Shown: positions 24,657-32,731, counted from the stretch's first letter. The stretch: DNA of 64,000 bases from Streptomyces hygroscopicus (GCA_002021875.1 CP018627.1:4898001-4962000); one strand, 5' to 3'. The notes: a model not told the origin generated them from the sequence alone. Translations and numbers: made by a program.

Positions 24657-24791
24657 GACAGGGGGGAACAGTCATGCCGGGCCCGGAGGCCAGCGGCCCT
24701 CTTGCAGGACCGCCAAGAAGATAACGGGGGAATCATCGCTCATGCCTCCGACAGCGGCCCGCCCGCCCGTAGCAGCGGCAGTACGCGGCGA

Positions 24792-25125
24792 TCAGTTGGC
24801 CAAGAGGCCATCCACCAGGGCACGGAGCCCGTCCAGGCAGGTGTCCTCGGCGGTCAGCGCGGCCCAGCGGTCCGCCAGTCGCGCCGGGCGGAGAAGTTCG
24901 CCGGGGTCCGGATCCGCGAAGGCCCGCTCCCGGTAGGTCGGATGGTCCGCCGCGCGGCGTCGGGCCGCTGTCGCCCGGACCAGGATCTCGCCGGCGCTGT
25001 AGTACCAGTTCGCGCGGTATCCGTGCACGGCCCGCTCGGGGGTCAGTCCGCACTCGACCAGGTTGTCGACGATCTGCTCGACGAGCCTGAACCAGGGTGC
25101 GGCCCGGGCGGGGCGGGTGCTCGCC
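24792..25125 (-). pseudogene. TetR-family regulator remnant, C-terminal domain only
   Basis: The frame encodes the ligand-binding half of a TetR_C-type regulator (WFRLVEQIVDNLVECGLTPERAVHGYRANWYYSAGEILVRATA, then LADRWAALTAEDTCLDGLRALVDGLLAN and stop). Upstream the frame stays open to 25250, but the residues there are a Pro/Arg/Ala mix with no helix-turn-helix, so the DNA-binding half is missing. The divergent SDR gene at 25365 fits the usual TetR/SDR pairing, suggesting the regulator lost its N-terminus by rearrangement near the insertion elements. No start codon with an RBS is seen for the truncated form. Confidence 0.7.
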
Positions 25126-25364
25126 GCGCCCGGCCGCCCCCTCGGCTGGTCAGGGCGTTGGTCGTTCAGCGCGGCGCCGTCTCGCGCCTTCGGCGCAGGT
25201 GAGCAGCGGGGCAGGGGGTGCCGAAAGCCGCACCCGACCGAGCCGGGCACTACCCCAGCAGGTCTTGCCGATCCGCACGCCTCGCACCTTCATGAACCCG
25301 CCCTTAGGCTGTCGCCGGGCACAGGGGCTACCGGCGCGTAGCGCACACCGCGAAGGAGCGCGAG

Positions 25365-26297
25365 ATGAAGGGCTGGACCGCGAGCGACATCCCCGACCAG
25401 ACGGGCCGCACCGCCGTGGTGACCGGCGCCAACAGTGGCCTCGGCTTCATCACCGCCCGGGAGTTGGCACGGCGCGGCGCGCAGGTGGTCCTCGCCTGCC
25501 GCAGCGAGGCGCGCGGGGCCGAGGCCGCGCAGCGGATCCGGGCGCAGGCGCCGGGCGCGTATGTGCGGGTCGCGCCGCTGGACCTCGCGGATCTGAAGTC
25601 CGTACGCACCTTCGCGGCCGAGCACCAGGTCGACCGGCTCGATCTGCTCATCAACAACGCGGGCGTGATGGCCCTTCCGCGCCGCAGCACCGCCGACGGC
25701 TTCGAGATGCAGTTCGGCGTCAACCACCTGGGGCACTTCGCGCTGACCGGGCTGCTGCTCCCGAAGCTCCTGGAGGCGGGGCCGGGGGCGCGAGTGGTCA
25801 GCGTGTCCAGCTTTATGCACATGCTGGGGACGGTCGACCCGCGCGACCTGAACATGGAGCGCGGATACCGCCGCTGGACCGCCTACTCCCGCTCCAAGTC
25901 CGCCAATCTCCTCTTCATCCACGAGCTGTCCCGCCGCCTGCGCGCGACGAACGCCCACCTGGTGGCAGCCGCCGCACACCCCGGCTACGCCTCGACCAAC
26001 CTCCAGACCGCCGCGCCAAAGATGGAGGGCCGCCGGGCGACCGAGCGATTCATGGAAATCGGCAACCGCTACTTCGCCCAGAGCCCGGACCAGGGCGCCC
26101 TCCCCACCCTGTACGCGGCCACCGCCCCGGACGTCCGCCAGAACGACTTCTTCGGCCCGCCCTTCCAGGGAATCCGGCACGGCTCCCCCGTCCGCTCGGC
26201 CCGCGCCAAGTGGACGCGCAGCGACACGGCGGGGCGGGGGCTGTGGGCCGCGTCCGAGCGGCTGACGGGCGTGCGGTACGAGGCGCTCGCGAACTGA
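25365..26297 (+). CDS. Short-chain dehydrogenase/reductase
   Basis: A 310-residue classical SDR of the retinol-dehydrogenase-like kind. The nucleotide-binding motif TGANSGLG is near residue 21, NNAGVMALP follows, and the catalytic YSRSK supplies Tyr and Lys near residues 170-174, with Ser in VVSVSSFMHML. The C-terminus ends with SERLTGVRYEALAN. ATG at 25365 follows AAGGAG. The substrate is unknown. It stands alone, divergent from a degraded TetR gene, so its repression may now be lost. The 239 bases between them hold no other feature. Confidence 0.85.
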   Translation: MKGWTASDIPDQTGRTAVVTGANSGLGFITARELARRGAQVVLACRSEARGAEAAQRIRAQAPGAYVRVAPLDLADLKSVRTFAAEHQVDRLDLLINNAGVMALPRRSTADGFEMQFGVNHLGHFALTGLLLPKLLEAGPGARVVSVSSFMHMLGTVDPRDLNMERGYRRWTAYSRSKSANLLFIHELSRRLRATNAHLVAAAAHPGYASTNLQTAAPKMEGRRATERFMEIGNRYFAQSPDQGALPTLYAATAPDVRQNDFFGPPFQGIRHGSPVRSARAKWTRSDTAGRGLWAASERLTGVRYEALAN

Positions 26298-26305
26298 GTA
26301 CCGAG

Positions 26306-26722
26306 TCACGTCCGCTGCTGGGGACAGCCGATCTCGGGGCGTAAGCGGTGGGGACCGCAGGCGATCAGGCATACGGAGAGAAACCGCTGCCCGGTGAGAT
26401 ACCACCCTCCGGCGGCGTCCTCCCCGCCGGCGACCGCCTCGGCCGCGCCCTGGACCTTCACCGACAGTGTTTCGGGCGCGCGGTCGTGGACGGAGGCGAA
26501 GGAGTGGGCGTGTTCGCGGACCCGCTCGCCGAACCAGGTGGCGGCTTGGGTGGGGTCGGTCCAGGTTCCCTGGACGAAGGTGGGGGGCTTGAGCAGCCAG
26601 TGAGCGAGTTCGAGGGGGACGACTTTGGAAGCCTTGAACTCCGGGTGGATGGGGCGTCTGGGGCCGTCCTTGAGGAGGTCGTGACCCGAGCCGAGCCAGG
26701 TGTAGCCGTGGTGGTGGTGCAA
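26306..26722 (-). CDS. Conserved hypothetical protein, 138 aa
   Basis: A small protein starting at TTG 26722 (GAAGG upstream), with its first residues HHHHGYTWLGSGHDLLKDGPRRPIHPEFKASKV. It continues with LAHWLLKPPTFVQGTWTDPTQAATWFGERVREHAHSFAS and ends in a possible helix GWYLTGQRFLSVCLIACGP. The composition is ordinary and codon use typical, so I take it as real rather than the opposing frame. No family name can be given. It lies 66 bases after the small Cys/Gly peptide gene on the same strand and could be cotranscribed with it. Confidence 0.6.
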   Translation of the reverse strand: MHHHHGYTWLGSGHDLLKDGPRRPIHPEFKASKVVPLELAHWLLKPPTFVQGTWTDPTQAATWFGERVREHAHSFASVHDRAPETLSVKVQGAAEAVAGGEDAAGGWYLTGQRFLSVCLIACGPHRLRPEIGCPQQRT

Positions 26723-26788
26723 GATGTCGCCTTCACTGGCCGAAGAGGGCAGCCCCCGCGTTAGCCGGGACTGCCCTGCCTACCGGGG

Positions 26789-26920
26789 TTATCGACGGCC
26801 GCAGCCGTCACCGCCACCGCAGTCGCCGCCCGAAGGGGGCGACGGCGCGTCGGAGTCGGGCATGGTGTCGCCGTCGTCCGGGTCCTGCCGTAAGACGGTC
26901 TTGTGTCCTGTCGACCGCAT
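26789..26920 (-). CDS. Small Cys/Gly-tailed peptide, 43 aa
   Basis: A short frame from ATG 26920 with AAGGGA about 9 bases upstream. The product is MRSTGHKTVLRQDP followed by an Asp/Ser/Pro-rich stretch and the tail SGGDCGGGDGCGRR. The two cysteines spaced by GGGDG near the end make it look like a metal-binding or modified peptide, but no modifying enzyme is adjacent. It precedes the 138-residue hypothetical gene. It may be spurious; the RBS and composition are the only support. Confidence 0.4.
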   Translation of the reverse strand: MRSTGHKTVLRQDPDDGDTMPDSDAPSPPSGGDCGGGDGCGRR

Positions 26921-27063
26921 CGGGATGATTCCCTTCTGTGCTGTCGGCACGAGGGCTCTCCTCGTGCCGTCGTGCACCTGCACCCGTTCCGGCTGGGCTC
27001 GACCTGCCAGGGCTCCGGTCCAGTCGGTACGGGGGTTCAAGGGGGAGGCGGGACGCGTACCGC

Positions 27064-27369
27064 CTACGCCGAGGTGACGTTCTTCGTCTGCTCCTCCAGC
27101 GCGGCCCGCATCAGGACATCCGCGAGCCGATTCGCGCTGTCGAGGGGAATGCGTCCGAGGGCCACCAGCGGATGGCCGGACACCGTGAGCTCGCCTCGCA
27201 GGGTCGGCCAGTACAACTCCCCGCCCTTGACGCCGTGTGGGACGTCCGGGGTGAAGCCGAGGCGGTGCAGGGCCTGGCGCAGCAGATCGGCCACGGCCTG
27301 GGCCTCGGCTCTGGCCGTCACGTGGCCATCGGCACCCAGCGCCTCGATGTCCTGTTCGCGGATTCTCAT
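27064..27369 (-). CDS. Hypothetical protein, about 101 aa
   Basis: A frame starting at ATG 27369 with GGAAG 8 bases upstream; ATG 27396 is a possible earlier, perhaps leaderless start. The sequence MRIREQDIEALGADGHVTARAEAQAVADLLRQALHRLGF is helical, followed by GGELYWPTLRGELTVSGHPLVALGRIPLDSANRLADVLMRAALEEQ. No known domain was recognised. It is divergent from the DUF6879/XRE pair, sharing a 200-base promoter region with three GTTCTCG-type repeats, so it probably belongs to the same regulatory module. Confidence 0.62.
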   Translation of the reverse strand: MRIREQDIEALGADGHVTARAEAQAVADLLRQALHRLGFTPDVPHGVKGGELYWPTLRGELTVSGHPLVALGRIPLDSANRLADVLMRAALEEQTKNVTSA

Positions 27370-27436
27370 CGCTCCCACTTCCGCCGTGTTCTGCATGAAC
27401 AGGACGTTAGGGAGGGGTAGCTGGCGGGTGCCATGA

Positions 27437-27477
27437 AATGTTCTCGAATGTTCTCGCCTCTCTGTTGAATGTTCTTG
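27437..27477. promoter_or_regulatory. Three direct repeats in the divergent promoter region
   Basis: AATGTTCTCG at 27437-27446 and 27447-27456, then AATGTTCTTG at 27468-27477. Start distances of 10 and 21 bases put all three on one face of the helix. They are candidate operators for the XRE regulator encoded nearby at 28338. Confidence 0.5.
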
Positions 27478-27569
27478 ATTGATCTCACGCAGGGTTAGAG
27501 AAGCCATACCGAGCGTGCCCAGAGTGCGGCATGCTCGTGGTGTCCAGATCAACGAGGAAGGACGTGATC

Positions 27570-28316
27570 ATGGCGCGACGACTGCGCTTCAACGGCACGG
27601 GGTCATCCAACGGCGCCTGCCCCGCTGTGCATGAAGACCTGGACAGCGGAGAGATCGTCGTCCAAGGCACACCGCTCACTGACCCGGATGACATGGCCCA
27701 GCTCCAGCACTTGGGCAAGGGAGAAGTGCCGATCGTGGTGCCACGGGAGCTGCTGGTCGACTTCGGCCCCAAGGAGGTCACCCGGACGCGCCGGATCATC
27801 GATCTGGACGCCTTCAGCGACCTCTTCAAGAACTTCGACCACACCGCGTGGCGACTGGAGACCCGCCGCCGGTTCGCGTCGGACGAGGCCACCGACAACT
27901 ACGCGCAGTTCATCGCGGGCGAGACGGTGCGATGGGACTACAACCACCCATGGTGCACCAACGTCCGAGCACAGACGGAGGAAGGCAAGCGCTTCGAGCG
28001 CGTCCGCATCGTCGACAATCCGCCGACTCCCGGGCAGCTCTTTCTTCTCAACAACGCCAAGCGCAACTGTGACGTCGGAGAGGACATCCGCAACCTGTGG
28101 CGCGAGGAGGCCGACCGGCTGCGGTTGCCCGCTGAGGACTTCTGGGTCTTCGACTCCCGATTGGTCGCTCTGCTCAACTTCGATGAGGACGACGAGCTGA
28201 TCGACGTCGAGCTGATCACCGAGCCGGCCGAGGTCAACCGCTACCTTCAGGTACGTGACGCGGCGTGGCATTACGCGGTGCGATACGAGAAGTTCGCGGC
28301 GGGACTGACCACGTAG
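27570..28316 (+). CDS. DUF6879-family protein with DUF397-like N-terminus
   Basis: A 248-residue protein starting at ATG 27570 with GGAAGG 8 bases upstream. The first 60 residues (FNGTGSSNGACPAVHEDLDSGEIVVQGTPLTDPDDMAQL) resemble DUF397, and the remainder matches DUF6879 (DLDAFSDLFKNFDHTAWRLETRRRFASDEATDNYAQFIAGE; EDFWVFDSRLVALLNFDEDDELIDVELITEPAEVNRYLQVRDAAWHYA). In actinomycetes such proteins are encoded beside XRE/DUF5753 regulators, as here, 21 bases apart. They form a widespread paired module of the WhiJ/BldB type whose molecular role is mostly unknown. Confidence 0.75.
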   Translation: MARRLRFNGTGSSNGACPAVHEDLDSGEIVVQGTPLTDPDDMAQLQHLGKGEVPIVVPRELLVDFGPKEVTRTRRIIDLDAFSDLFKNFDHTAWRLETRRRFASDEATDNYAQFIAGETVRWDYNHPWCTNVRAQTEEGKRFERVRIVDNPPTPGQLFLLNNAKRNCDVGEDIRNLWREEADRLRLPAEDFWVFDSRLVALLNFDEDDELIDVELITEPAEVNRYLQVRDAAWHYAVRYEKFAAGLTT

Positions 28317-28337
28317 GTTGCAAGTACCGTGTGACCG

Positions 28338-29186
28338 GTGAGCACTGACTTTCAACAGGCGCGGGTGGCTCTTGGAGCGCGGCTTCGGGAGCTGCGTGCG
28401 GCATGCCCTGGAGGTCGGCTCACCGGTCCACAACTCGCCGGACGGCTGGGCTGGCCGCATTCCAAGATCTACAAGTTGGAAAACGGGCGCCAGACAGCGA
28501 CAGCCGAGGATCTGCGTGCCTGGGCCACGGCAACCGACCAGCCGGAAGCCGCCGAGGAACTGCTCTCCCGCTTTAACGGGCTGGAATCCCACATCCGATC
28601 GTGGCGCCGCCAACTGGCCACTGGACACAAGCCCGTACAGGACGCGATCACCGCTGAACACGACCGCACAGCCACACTGCGCATCTGGGAAAACTGTCTC
28701 GTGGCGGGCATGCTCCAGACCGCCGACTACGCACGAGCGGTCTTCACCAGGAACGCCGACCTGCACAAGTCTCCGCCAGACATCGAGGCCGCGGTCCGTG
28801 CCCGGGTGAAGCGCCAGGAAGGGCTGTACGACTCGCGCAAGCGGTACCACATCATCATGTGGGAAGGGGCCCTCCGTGCCCTCGTCTGCCCGCCGTCGGT
28901 GCTCGCAGCCCAACTCGACCGGCTCATGAGCGTCATCGGCCTGGACACGGTTGAGCTGGGCATCGTCCCGTTCGCCGCCCCCTTGAAGATCCAGCCCGCC
29001 AACGGATTCTGGATCCACGACGAGCGGCTGGTGCTCGTCGAGGACTGGCATGCCGAACTCTGGATCAACGACGCCGACAGCATCGCCCTCTACCTGCGCG
29101 CCTGGAACACCCTCCGCGAATCCGCCGTCTTCGGGGCCGATGCCCAGCGCTTGATCCACGAGGCCCGGCGGGCGCTGATCGGGTAG
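28338..29186 (+). CDS. XRE-family regulator with DUF5753 domain
   Basis: A 282-residue regulator starting with GTG. The HTH covers residues about 6-60 (VALGARLRELRAACPGGRLTGPQLAGRLGWPHSKIYKLENGRQ). DUF5753 follows (TLRIWENCLVAGMLQTADYARAVFT; RVKRQEGLYDSRKRYHIIMWEGALRALVCPP; LGIVPFAAPLKIQPANGFWIHDERLVLVE). The length is typical. It forms a unit with the preceding DUF6879 gene. These regulators are thought to work with a small DUF397/DUF6879 partner, in development or antibiotic control in some strains. Likely targets are the direct repeats at 27437. Confidence 0.85.
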   Translation: MSTDFQQARVALGARLRELRAACPGGRLTGPQLAGRLGWPHSKIYKLENGRQTATAEDLRAWATATDQPEAAEELLSRFNGLESHIRSWRRQLATGHKPVQDAITAEHDRTATLRIWENCLVAGMLQTADYARAVFTRNADLHKSPPDIEAAVRARVKRQEGLYDSRKRYHIIMWEGALRALVCPPSVLAAQLDRLMSVIGLDTVELGIVPFAAPLKIQPANGFWIHDERLVLVEDWHAELWINDADSIALYLRAWNTLRESAVFGADAQRLIHEARRALIG

Positions 29187-29324
29187 TGTGGCCGTCGCCC
29201 GTACGCACCGAGGAGGTGAGACCCATCAATGCCAGTTCAGGCTGGGTGCTCTCGCCGCAGGGATACACGGGATAGCTGACTGCCGGGAGCGCCCTCGGGG
29301 ATTCCGAAAGGCTTCCAGGCTCCC

Positions 29325-30131
29325 ATGTCGGCTTCATCAGCTTCACCTTCACTTGTCGCCTTTTCCACCGTCGTCTCCAGGCTCCGCGCCGCCGGGTGCG
29401 TGTTCGCCGAGGACGAGGCGCGGCTGATCCTCGCCACGGCCCGTACCCCGGCCGGGCTCCTCGCCATGGTGGACCAACGCGCCGCCGGGCTTCCGCTGGA
29501 GCATGTGCTCGGCTGGGCGGAGTTCCGGGGGCTTCGGATATCCGTCGACGCCGGGGTCTTCGTACCGCGTCGGCGCACCGAGTTCCTGGTCGAGCGGGCC
29601 GTGGCGCTGGCCCGGCCCGGGGCCGTCGTGGTCGATCTGTGCTGCGGCTCGGGCGCGCTGGGCGCCGCGCTGGCCTCGACCCTGGACGGGGTGGAGCTGT
29701 ACGCGGCCGATATCGACCCCGTCGCGGTGGCCTGCGCTCGGCGCAACGTCGAGCCCGCGGGCGGCACGGTGTACGAGGGCGATCTCTACGAGCCGCTGCC
29801 CGCCGCGCTGCGCGGCCGCGTGGACGTCCTGCTGGCCAACGTCCCGTATGTGCCGACCGAGGAGGTCGGGCTGCTGCCGCCGGAGGCCCGGGTGCACGAG
29901 GCGCGGGTGGCGCTGGACGGCGGCGCGGACGGGCTGGACGTCCTGCGCCGGGTGACCGCCGGGGCGGGCCGATGGCTGGCCCCGGGCGGCTCGCTGCTGT
30001 TCGAGACGAGCGGGCGGCAGGCGTCCTCGGCCATGGCCATCGTGTCCGGCGACGGCCTGGAGCCGCGCCTGGCCGAATCCGACGAACTGGACGCCACGGT
30101 CATCATCGCCACCAAGCCGTCGACGCCGTAG
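29325..30131 (+). CDS. HemK/PrmC-like protein N5-glutamine methyltransferase
   Basis: A 268-residue class I methyltransferase of the PrmC/HemK family, annotated in actinobacteria as a putative protein N(5)-glutamine methyltransferase. The N-terminal helical domain is followed by LEHVLGWAEFRGLRISVDAGVFVPRRRTEFLVERA. The AdoMet motif is VVDLCCGSGALGAALAS, and the substrate motif is NVPY rather than the NPPY of true PrmC, so the target may not be release factors. The RBS is weak. The 138 bases upstream contain a strong unassigned Shine-Dalgarno sequence at 29211. Confidence 0.75.
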   Translation: MSASSASPSLVAFSTVVSRLRAAGCVFAEDEARLILATARTPAGLLAMVDQRAAGLPLEHVLGWAEFRGLRISVDAGVFVPRRRTEFLVERAVALARPGAVVVDLCCGSGALGAALASTLDGVELYAADIDPVAVACARRNVEPAGGTVYEGDLYEPLPAALRGRVDVLLANVPYVPTEEVGLLPPEARVHEARVALDGGADGLDVLRRVTAGAGRWLAPGGSLLFETSGRQASSAMAIVSGDGLEPRLAESDELDATVIIATKPSTP

Positions 30132-30389
30132 GGCCCGCCCCCATGCGCGCCATGTGGCGGGGGCTTCGTGGCGGACCACCTGACTGCGCGGCCCCCGTAC
30201 CCCTGCGCACCGTGCGGGCCGGGGCCGCTCGGCTCTCCAGGCCCCGCCCGGCCTGGTGTAGGTCGCGTCCGGCCTGGCGTAGGTCGCGTTCGGGCGAGGT
30301 CCGCGCCGCCGGTCCGGCGGCGCGACGGCCAGAGCGGCACCCGAGCGCGCCGCCCCCTGCGCGCCTCGCGCGCCCACGCGCCCACGCGC

Positions 30390-30830
30390 CTACGCGCGCA
30401 GTTCCTCCGCCGCGTCCGTGACCCGGGCGATCAGCCGCAGCAGCGTCTCCCGCTCCGTCTCGTCCAGCGGGGAGAGGAAGACCCGGTTCATCCGGGCCGT
30501 CCGTGTGACCAGTTTCCGGTGGACCCTGGCCCCCTCCTCCGTCAGGCGCAGGACATTGCGGCGGCCGTCGTTCGGGTCGCGGACCCGCTCCAGGAGGCCG
30601 CGGCGGGCCAGTCGGGCGACCAGGTCGGCGATGGTGGAGCGGTCGAGGTGGACGTGTTCGCTCAGGGTGCGCTGGTCGATCTCCGGCTTCTCCGTCAGCG
30701 CGTTGACCACCGCGAACTGCGGCGAGGTGATCTCCTCGGAGACCATCGCGCCCCACAGCAGGGAGTGCGCCTGCTGGAAGCGGCGGGCCAGATGCCCGGG
30801 GTGCGTGTTCAGATCCACCGCGCCGCCCAT
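30390..30830 (-). CDS. pcaV: MarR-family repressor of the pca operon (PcaV-like)
   Basis: A 146-residue MarR regulator with winged helix (SPQFAVVNALTEKPEIDQRTLSEHVHLDRSTIADLVARLARRGLLERV) and wing RDPNDGRRNVLRLTEEG. It is divergent from pcaI with 213 bases between them, the same arrangement as Streptomyces pcaV, whose product represses pcaIJFHGBL until protocatechuate binds. The conserved Arg in DPNDGRR and the neighbouring operon make the assignment strong. The 258 bases after its stop, up to the methyltransferase gene, hold only GC-rich sequence with a GGCCTGGTGTAGGTCGCGTCC-type direct repeat near 30248-30292. Confidence 0.87.
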   Translation of the reverse strand: MGGAVDLNTHPGHLARRFQQAHSLLWGAMVSEEITSPQFAVVNALTEKPEIDQRTLSEHVHLDRSTIADLVARLARRGLLERVRDPNDGRRNVLRLTEEGARVHRKLVTRTARMNRVFLSPLDETERETLLRLIARVTDAAEELRA

Positions 30831-30876
30831 GCCGTGCCTCCCGGCTTCCCCGCTGCTCGATCAGCCCATTGATCTA

Positions 30877-30892
30877 TTAGTCCGTGTACTGA
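30877..30892. promoter_or_regulatory. Candidate PcaV operator
   Basis: TTAGTCCGTGTACTGA holds the imperfect inverted repeat AGT-N6-ACT within the only AT-richer stretch of the pcaV-pcaI intergenic region. A related CACACTGAG lies at about 31000. Inference from position; the repeat is weak. Confidence 0.35.
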
Positions 30893-31043
30893 GTGATTCT
30901 GCCCTGTGGAAGACCCCATGTCGAGAGGCCGACATTCACCCTAGACTCCCTTGACGAGCGCACCAGCCAATGGCACCGTGCGAAACCAGAACCACAATAG
31001 TCAGCACACTGAGCATCCTGATCGCGGACTGAGCGGAGTGACG

Positions 31044-31868
31044 ATGGCCGACATCCGAAGCCTGCAGGACGCCGTGGCGGACCTCGTCCACGACGGGGAC
31101 ACCATCGCGATGGAGGGCTTCACCCACCTGATCCCGTACGCCGCCGCGCACGAGGTCATCCGCCAGGGCATCACCGATCTGACCCTCGTCCGGATGACTC
31201 CGGACGTCATCTACGACCAGCTCATCGGCGCCGGACTCGTCCGCAAGCTGGTGTTCTCCTGGGGCGGCAACCCCGGCGTCGGCTCACTGCACCGCTTCCG
31301 TGACGCCGTCGAGAACGGCTGGCCGCGGCCGCTGGAGCTGGACGAGCACAGCCACGCGGGCATGGCGAACCGCTATGTGGCGGGCGCCTCCAAGCTGCCG
31401 TTCGCCGTGTTGCGCGGCTATCGCGGCAGCGACATCCCGACCCGTACGGACACCGTCTCCACCGTCGTCTGCCCCTTCACCGGGGAGGAGCTGGCCGCCG
31501 TCGCGGCGCTCAACCCCGACGTCACCGTCATCCACGCCCAGCAGGCCGACCGCGCCGGAAATGTGCAGCTGTGGGGGCTGACCGGCGTGCAGAAGGAAGC
31601 GGCGCTCGCGGCGGACCGGGTGCTGGTGACCGTGGAAGAGATCGTCGAGGAGCTTCAGCCACGCCCCGGCGGGATCGTCCTGCCGACCTGGGTGATCGAC
31701 GCCGTCTCCGTCGTCCCCGGCGGCGCCCACCCCTCCTATGCCGCCGGGTATTCGACCCGCGACAACGCCTTCTACCAGGCATGGGACCCGATCGCCCGCG
31801 ACCGCGAGGCGTTCACGCAGTGGATCGACGACAACGTGCGCAACACCGAGGGAGCTCTCACCCGATGA
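31044..31868 (+). CDS. pcaI: 3-oxoadipate CoA-transferase subunit alpha
   Basis: A 274-residue CoA-transferase family I subunit A, activating beta-ketoadipate with succinyl-CoA. The start MADIRSLQDAVADLVHDGDTIAMEGFTHLIPYAAAHEVIRQG contains the glycine-rich CoA loop region typical of the subunit; SWGGNPGVGSLHRFRDAVENGWP follows. ATG at 31044 is preferred over upstream in-frame starts because GCGGAG precedes it and it matches the family N-terminus. First gene of the pca operon; its stop overlaps pcaJ by ATGA. Works as a heteromer with PcaJ in the cytoplasm. Confidence 0.9.
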   Translation: MADIRSLQDAVADLVHDGDTIAMEGFTHLIPYAAAHEVIRQGITDLTLVRMTPDVIYDQLIGAGLVRKLVFSWGGNPGVGSLHRFRDAVENGWPRPLELDEHSHAGMANRYVAGASKLPFAVLRGYRGSDIPTRTDTVSTVVCPFTGEELAAVAALNPDVTVIHAQQADRAGNVQLWGLTGVQKEAALAADRVLVTVEEIVEELQPRPGGIVLPTWVIDAVSVVPGGAHPSYAAGYSTRDNAFYQAWDPIARDREAFTQWIDDNVRNTEGALTR

Positions 31869-32731
31869 CCGCGACCCCCGCCGGCCCGACCGGTTTCACC
31901 AGCGACGAGCTGATGGAGGTCAACGCCGCCCGCGCGCTCGCCGACGCCACCACCTGCTTCGTCGGCATCGGGCTCCCCAGCACCGCCGCCAACCTCGCCC
32001 GCACCACCGTCAACCCCGGCCTCGTCCTGATCTACGAGTCCGGCACCATCGGCTCCAAGCCCACCCGGCTCCCGCTGTCCATCGGCGACGGCGAACTCGC
32101 CGACACCGCCGACGCGGTGATCCCGGTGCCGGAGGTGTTCAACTACTGGCTGCAGGGCGGCCGGATCGACGTCGGCTTCCTCGGCGCCGCCCAGGTCGAC
32201 CGCTACGCCAACATCAACACCACCATCGTCGACCGCGGCCCGGACAGGCCCGAGGGCCGCCTCCCCGGCGCGGGCGGCGCCCCCGAGATCGCCTCCAACT
32301 GCGGCAAGGTGCTGATGGTGCTGCGCCACTCCACCCGCAACTTCGTGCGAAGGCTGGACTTCGTGACGACCCTGGGCCACGGCAGCGGCCCCGGCGACCG
32401 TAAGAAACTCGGCATGCCGGGCGCCGGCCCCGTCGCCGTGATCACCGACCTCGGAGTGCTCCGCCCCGACCCGGCCACCGCCGAGCTGGTGCTGACCGAA
32501 CTGCACCCGGGCGTCACCGTGGAGCAGGTGCGGGCCGCCACCGGCTGGGAGCTGACCGTCGCCGACACCGTGGGCACCACCCAGCCGCCCACCCCCGATG
32601 AGCTGGCGGCGCTGCGCGCCCTCAAGGCCGCGGAGAAGCCTGGAGCGGCCGGAGAGCCCGCGACGACCAGGAAGCCCGCAGCCACCGGAGATCCCGGAGC
32701 AGCCGGGAAGCCCGGGAAGGAGACCCGATGA
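31865..32731 (+). CDS. pcaJ: 3-oxoadipate CoA-transferase subunit beta
   Basis: A 288-residue CoA-transferase family I subunit B. The catalytic glutamate lies in YESGTIG near residue 58, with the upstream VGIGLPSTAANLA and the later FLGAAQVDRYANINT typical of the family. It starts in an ATGA overlap with pcaI. The last 35 residues are an Ala/Gly/Pro/Lys-rich tail (GAAGEPATTRKPAATGDPGAAGKPGK) beyond the normal end of the fold. The stop overlaps pcaF by ATGA. Confidence 0.9.
   Translation: MTATPAGPTGFTSDELMEVNAARALADATTCFVGIGLPSTAANLARTTVNPGLVLIYESGTIGSKPTRLPLSIGDGELADTADAVIPVPEVFNYWLQGGRIDVGFLGAAQVDRYANINTTIVDRGPDRPEGRLPGAGGAPEIASNCGKVLMVLRHSTRNFVRRLDFVTTLGHGSGPGDRKKLGMPGAGPVAVITDLGVLRPDPATAELVLTELHPGVTVEQVRAATGWELTVADTVGTTQPPTPDELAALRALKAAEKPGAAGEPATTRKPAATGDPGAAGKPGKETR

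Noticed and set aside
24534..25202. 222-codon plus-strand frame between IS4 and the SDR gene
   Set aside because: It crosses the IS4 right end and target duplication and runs antisense to the TetR remnant, so it cannot be an original gene.
26348..26764. 138-codon plus-strand frame opposite the hypothetical gene at 26306-26722
   Set aside because: The minus-strand frame has a TTG start with RBS and a more natural residue mix; the plus frame is Gly/Val-rich and lacks a convincing RBS.
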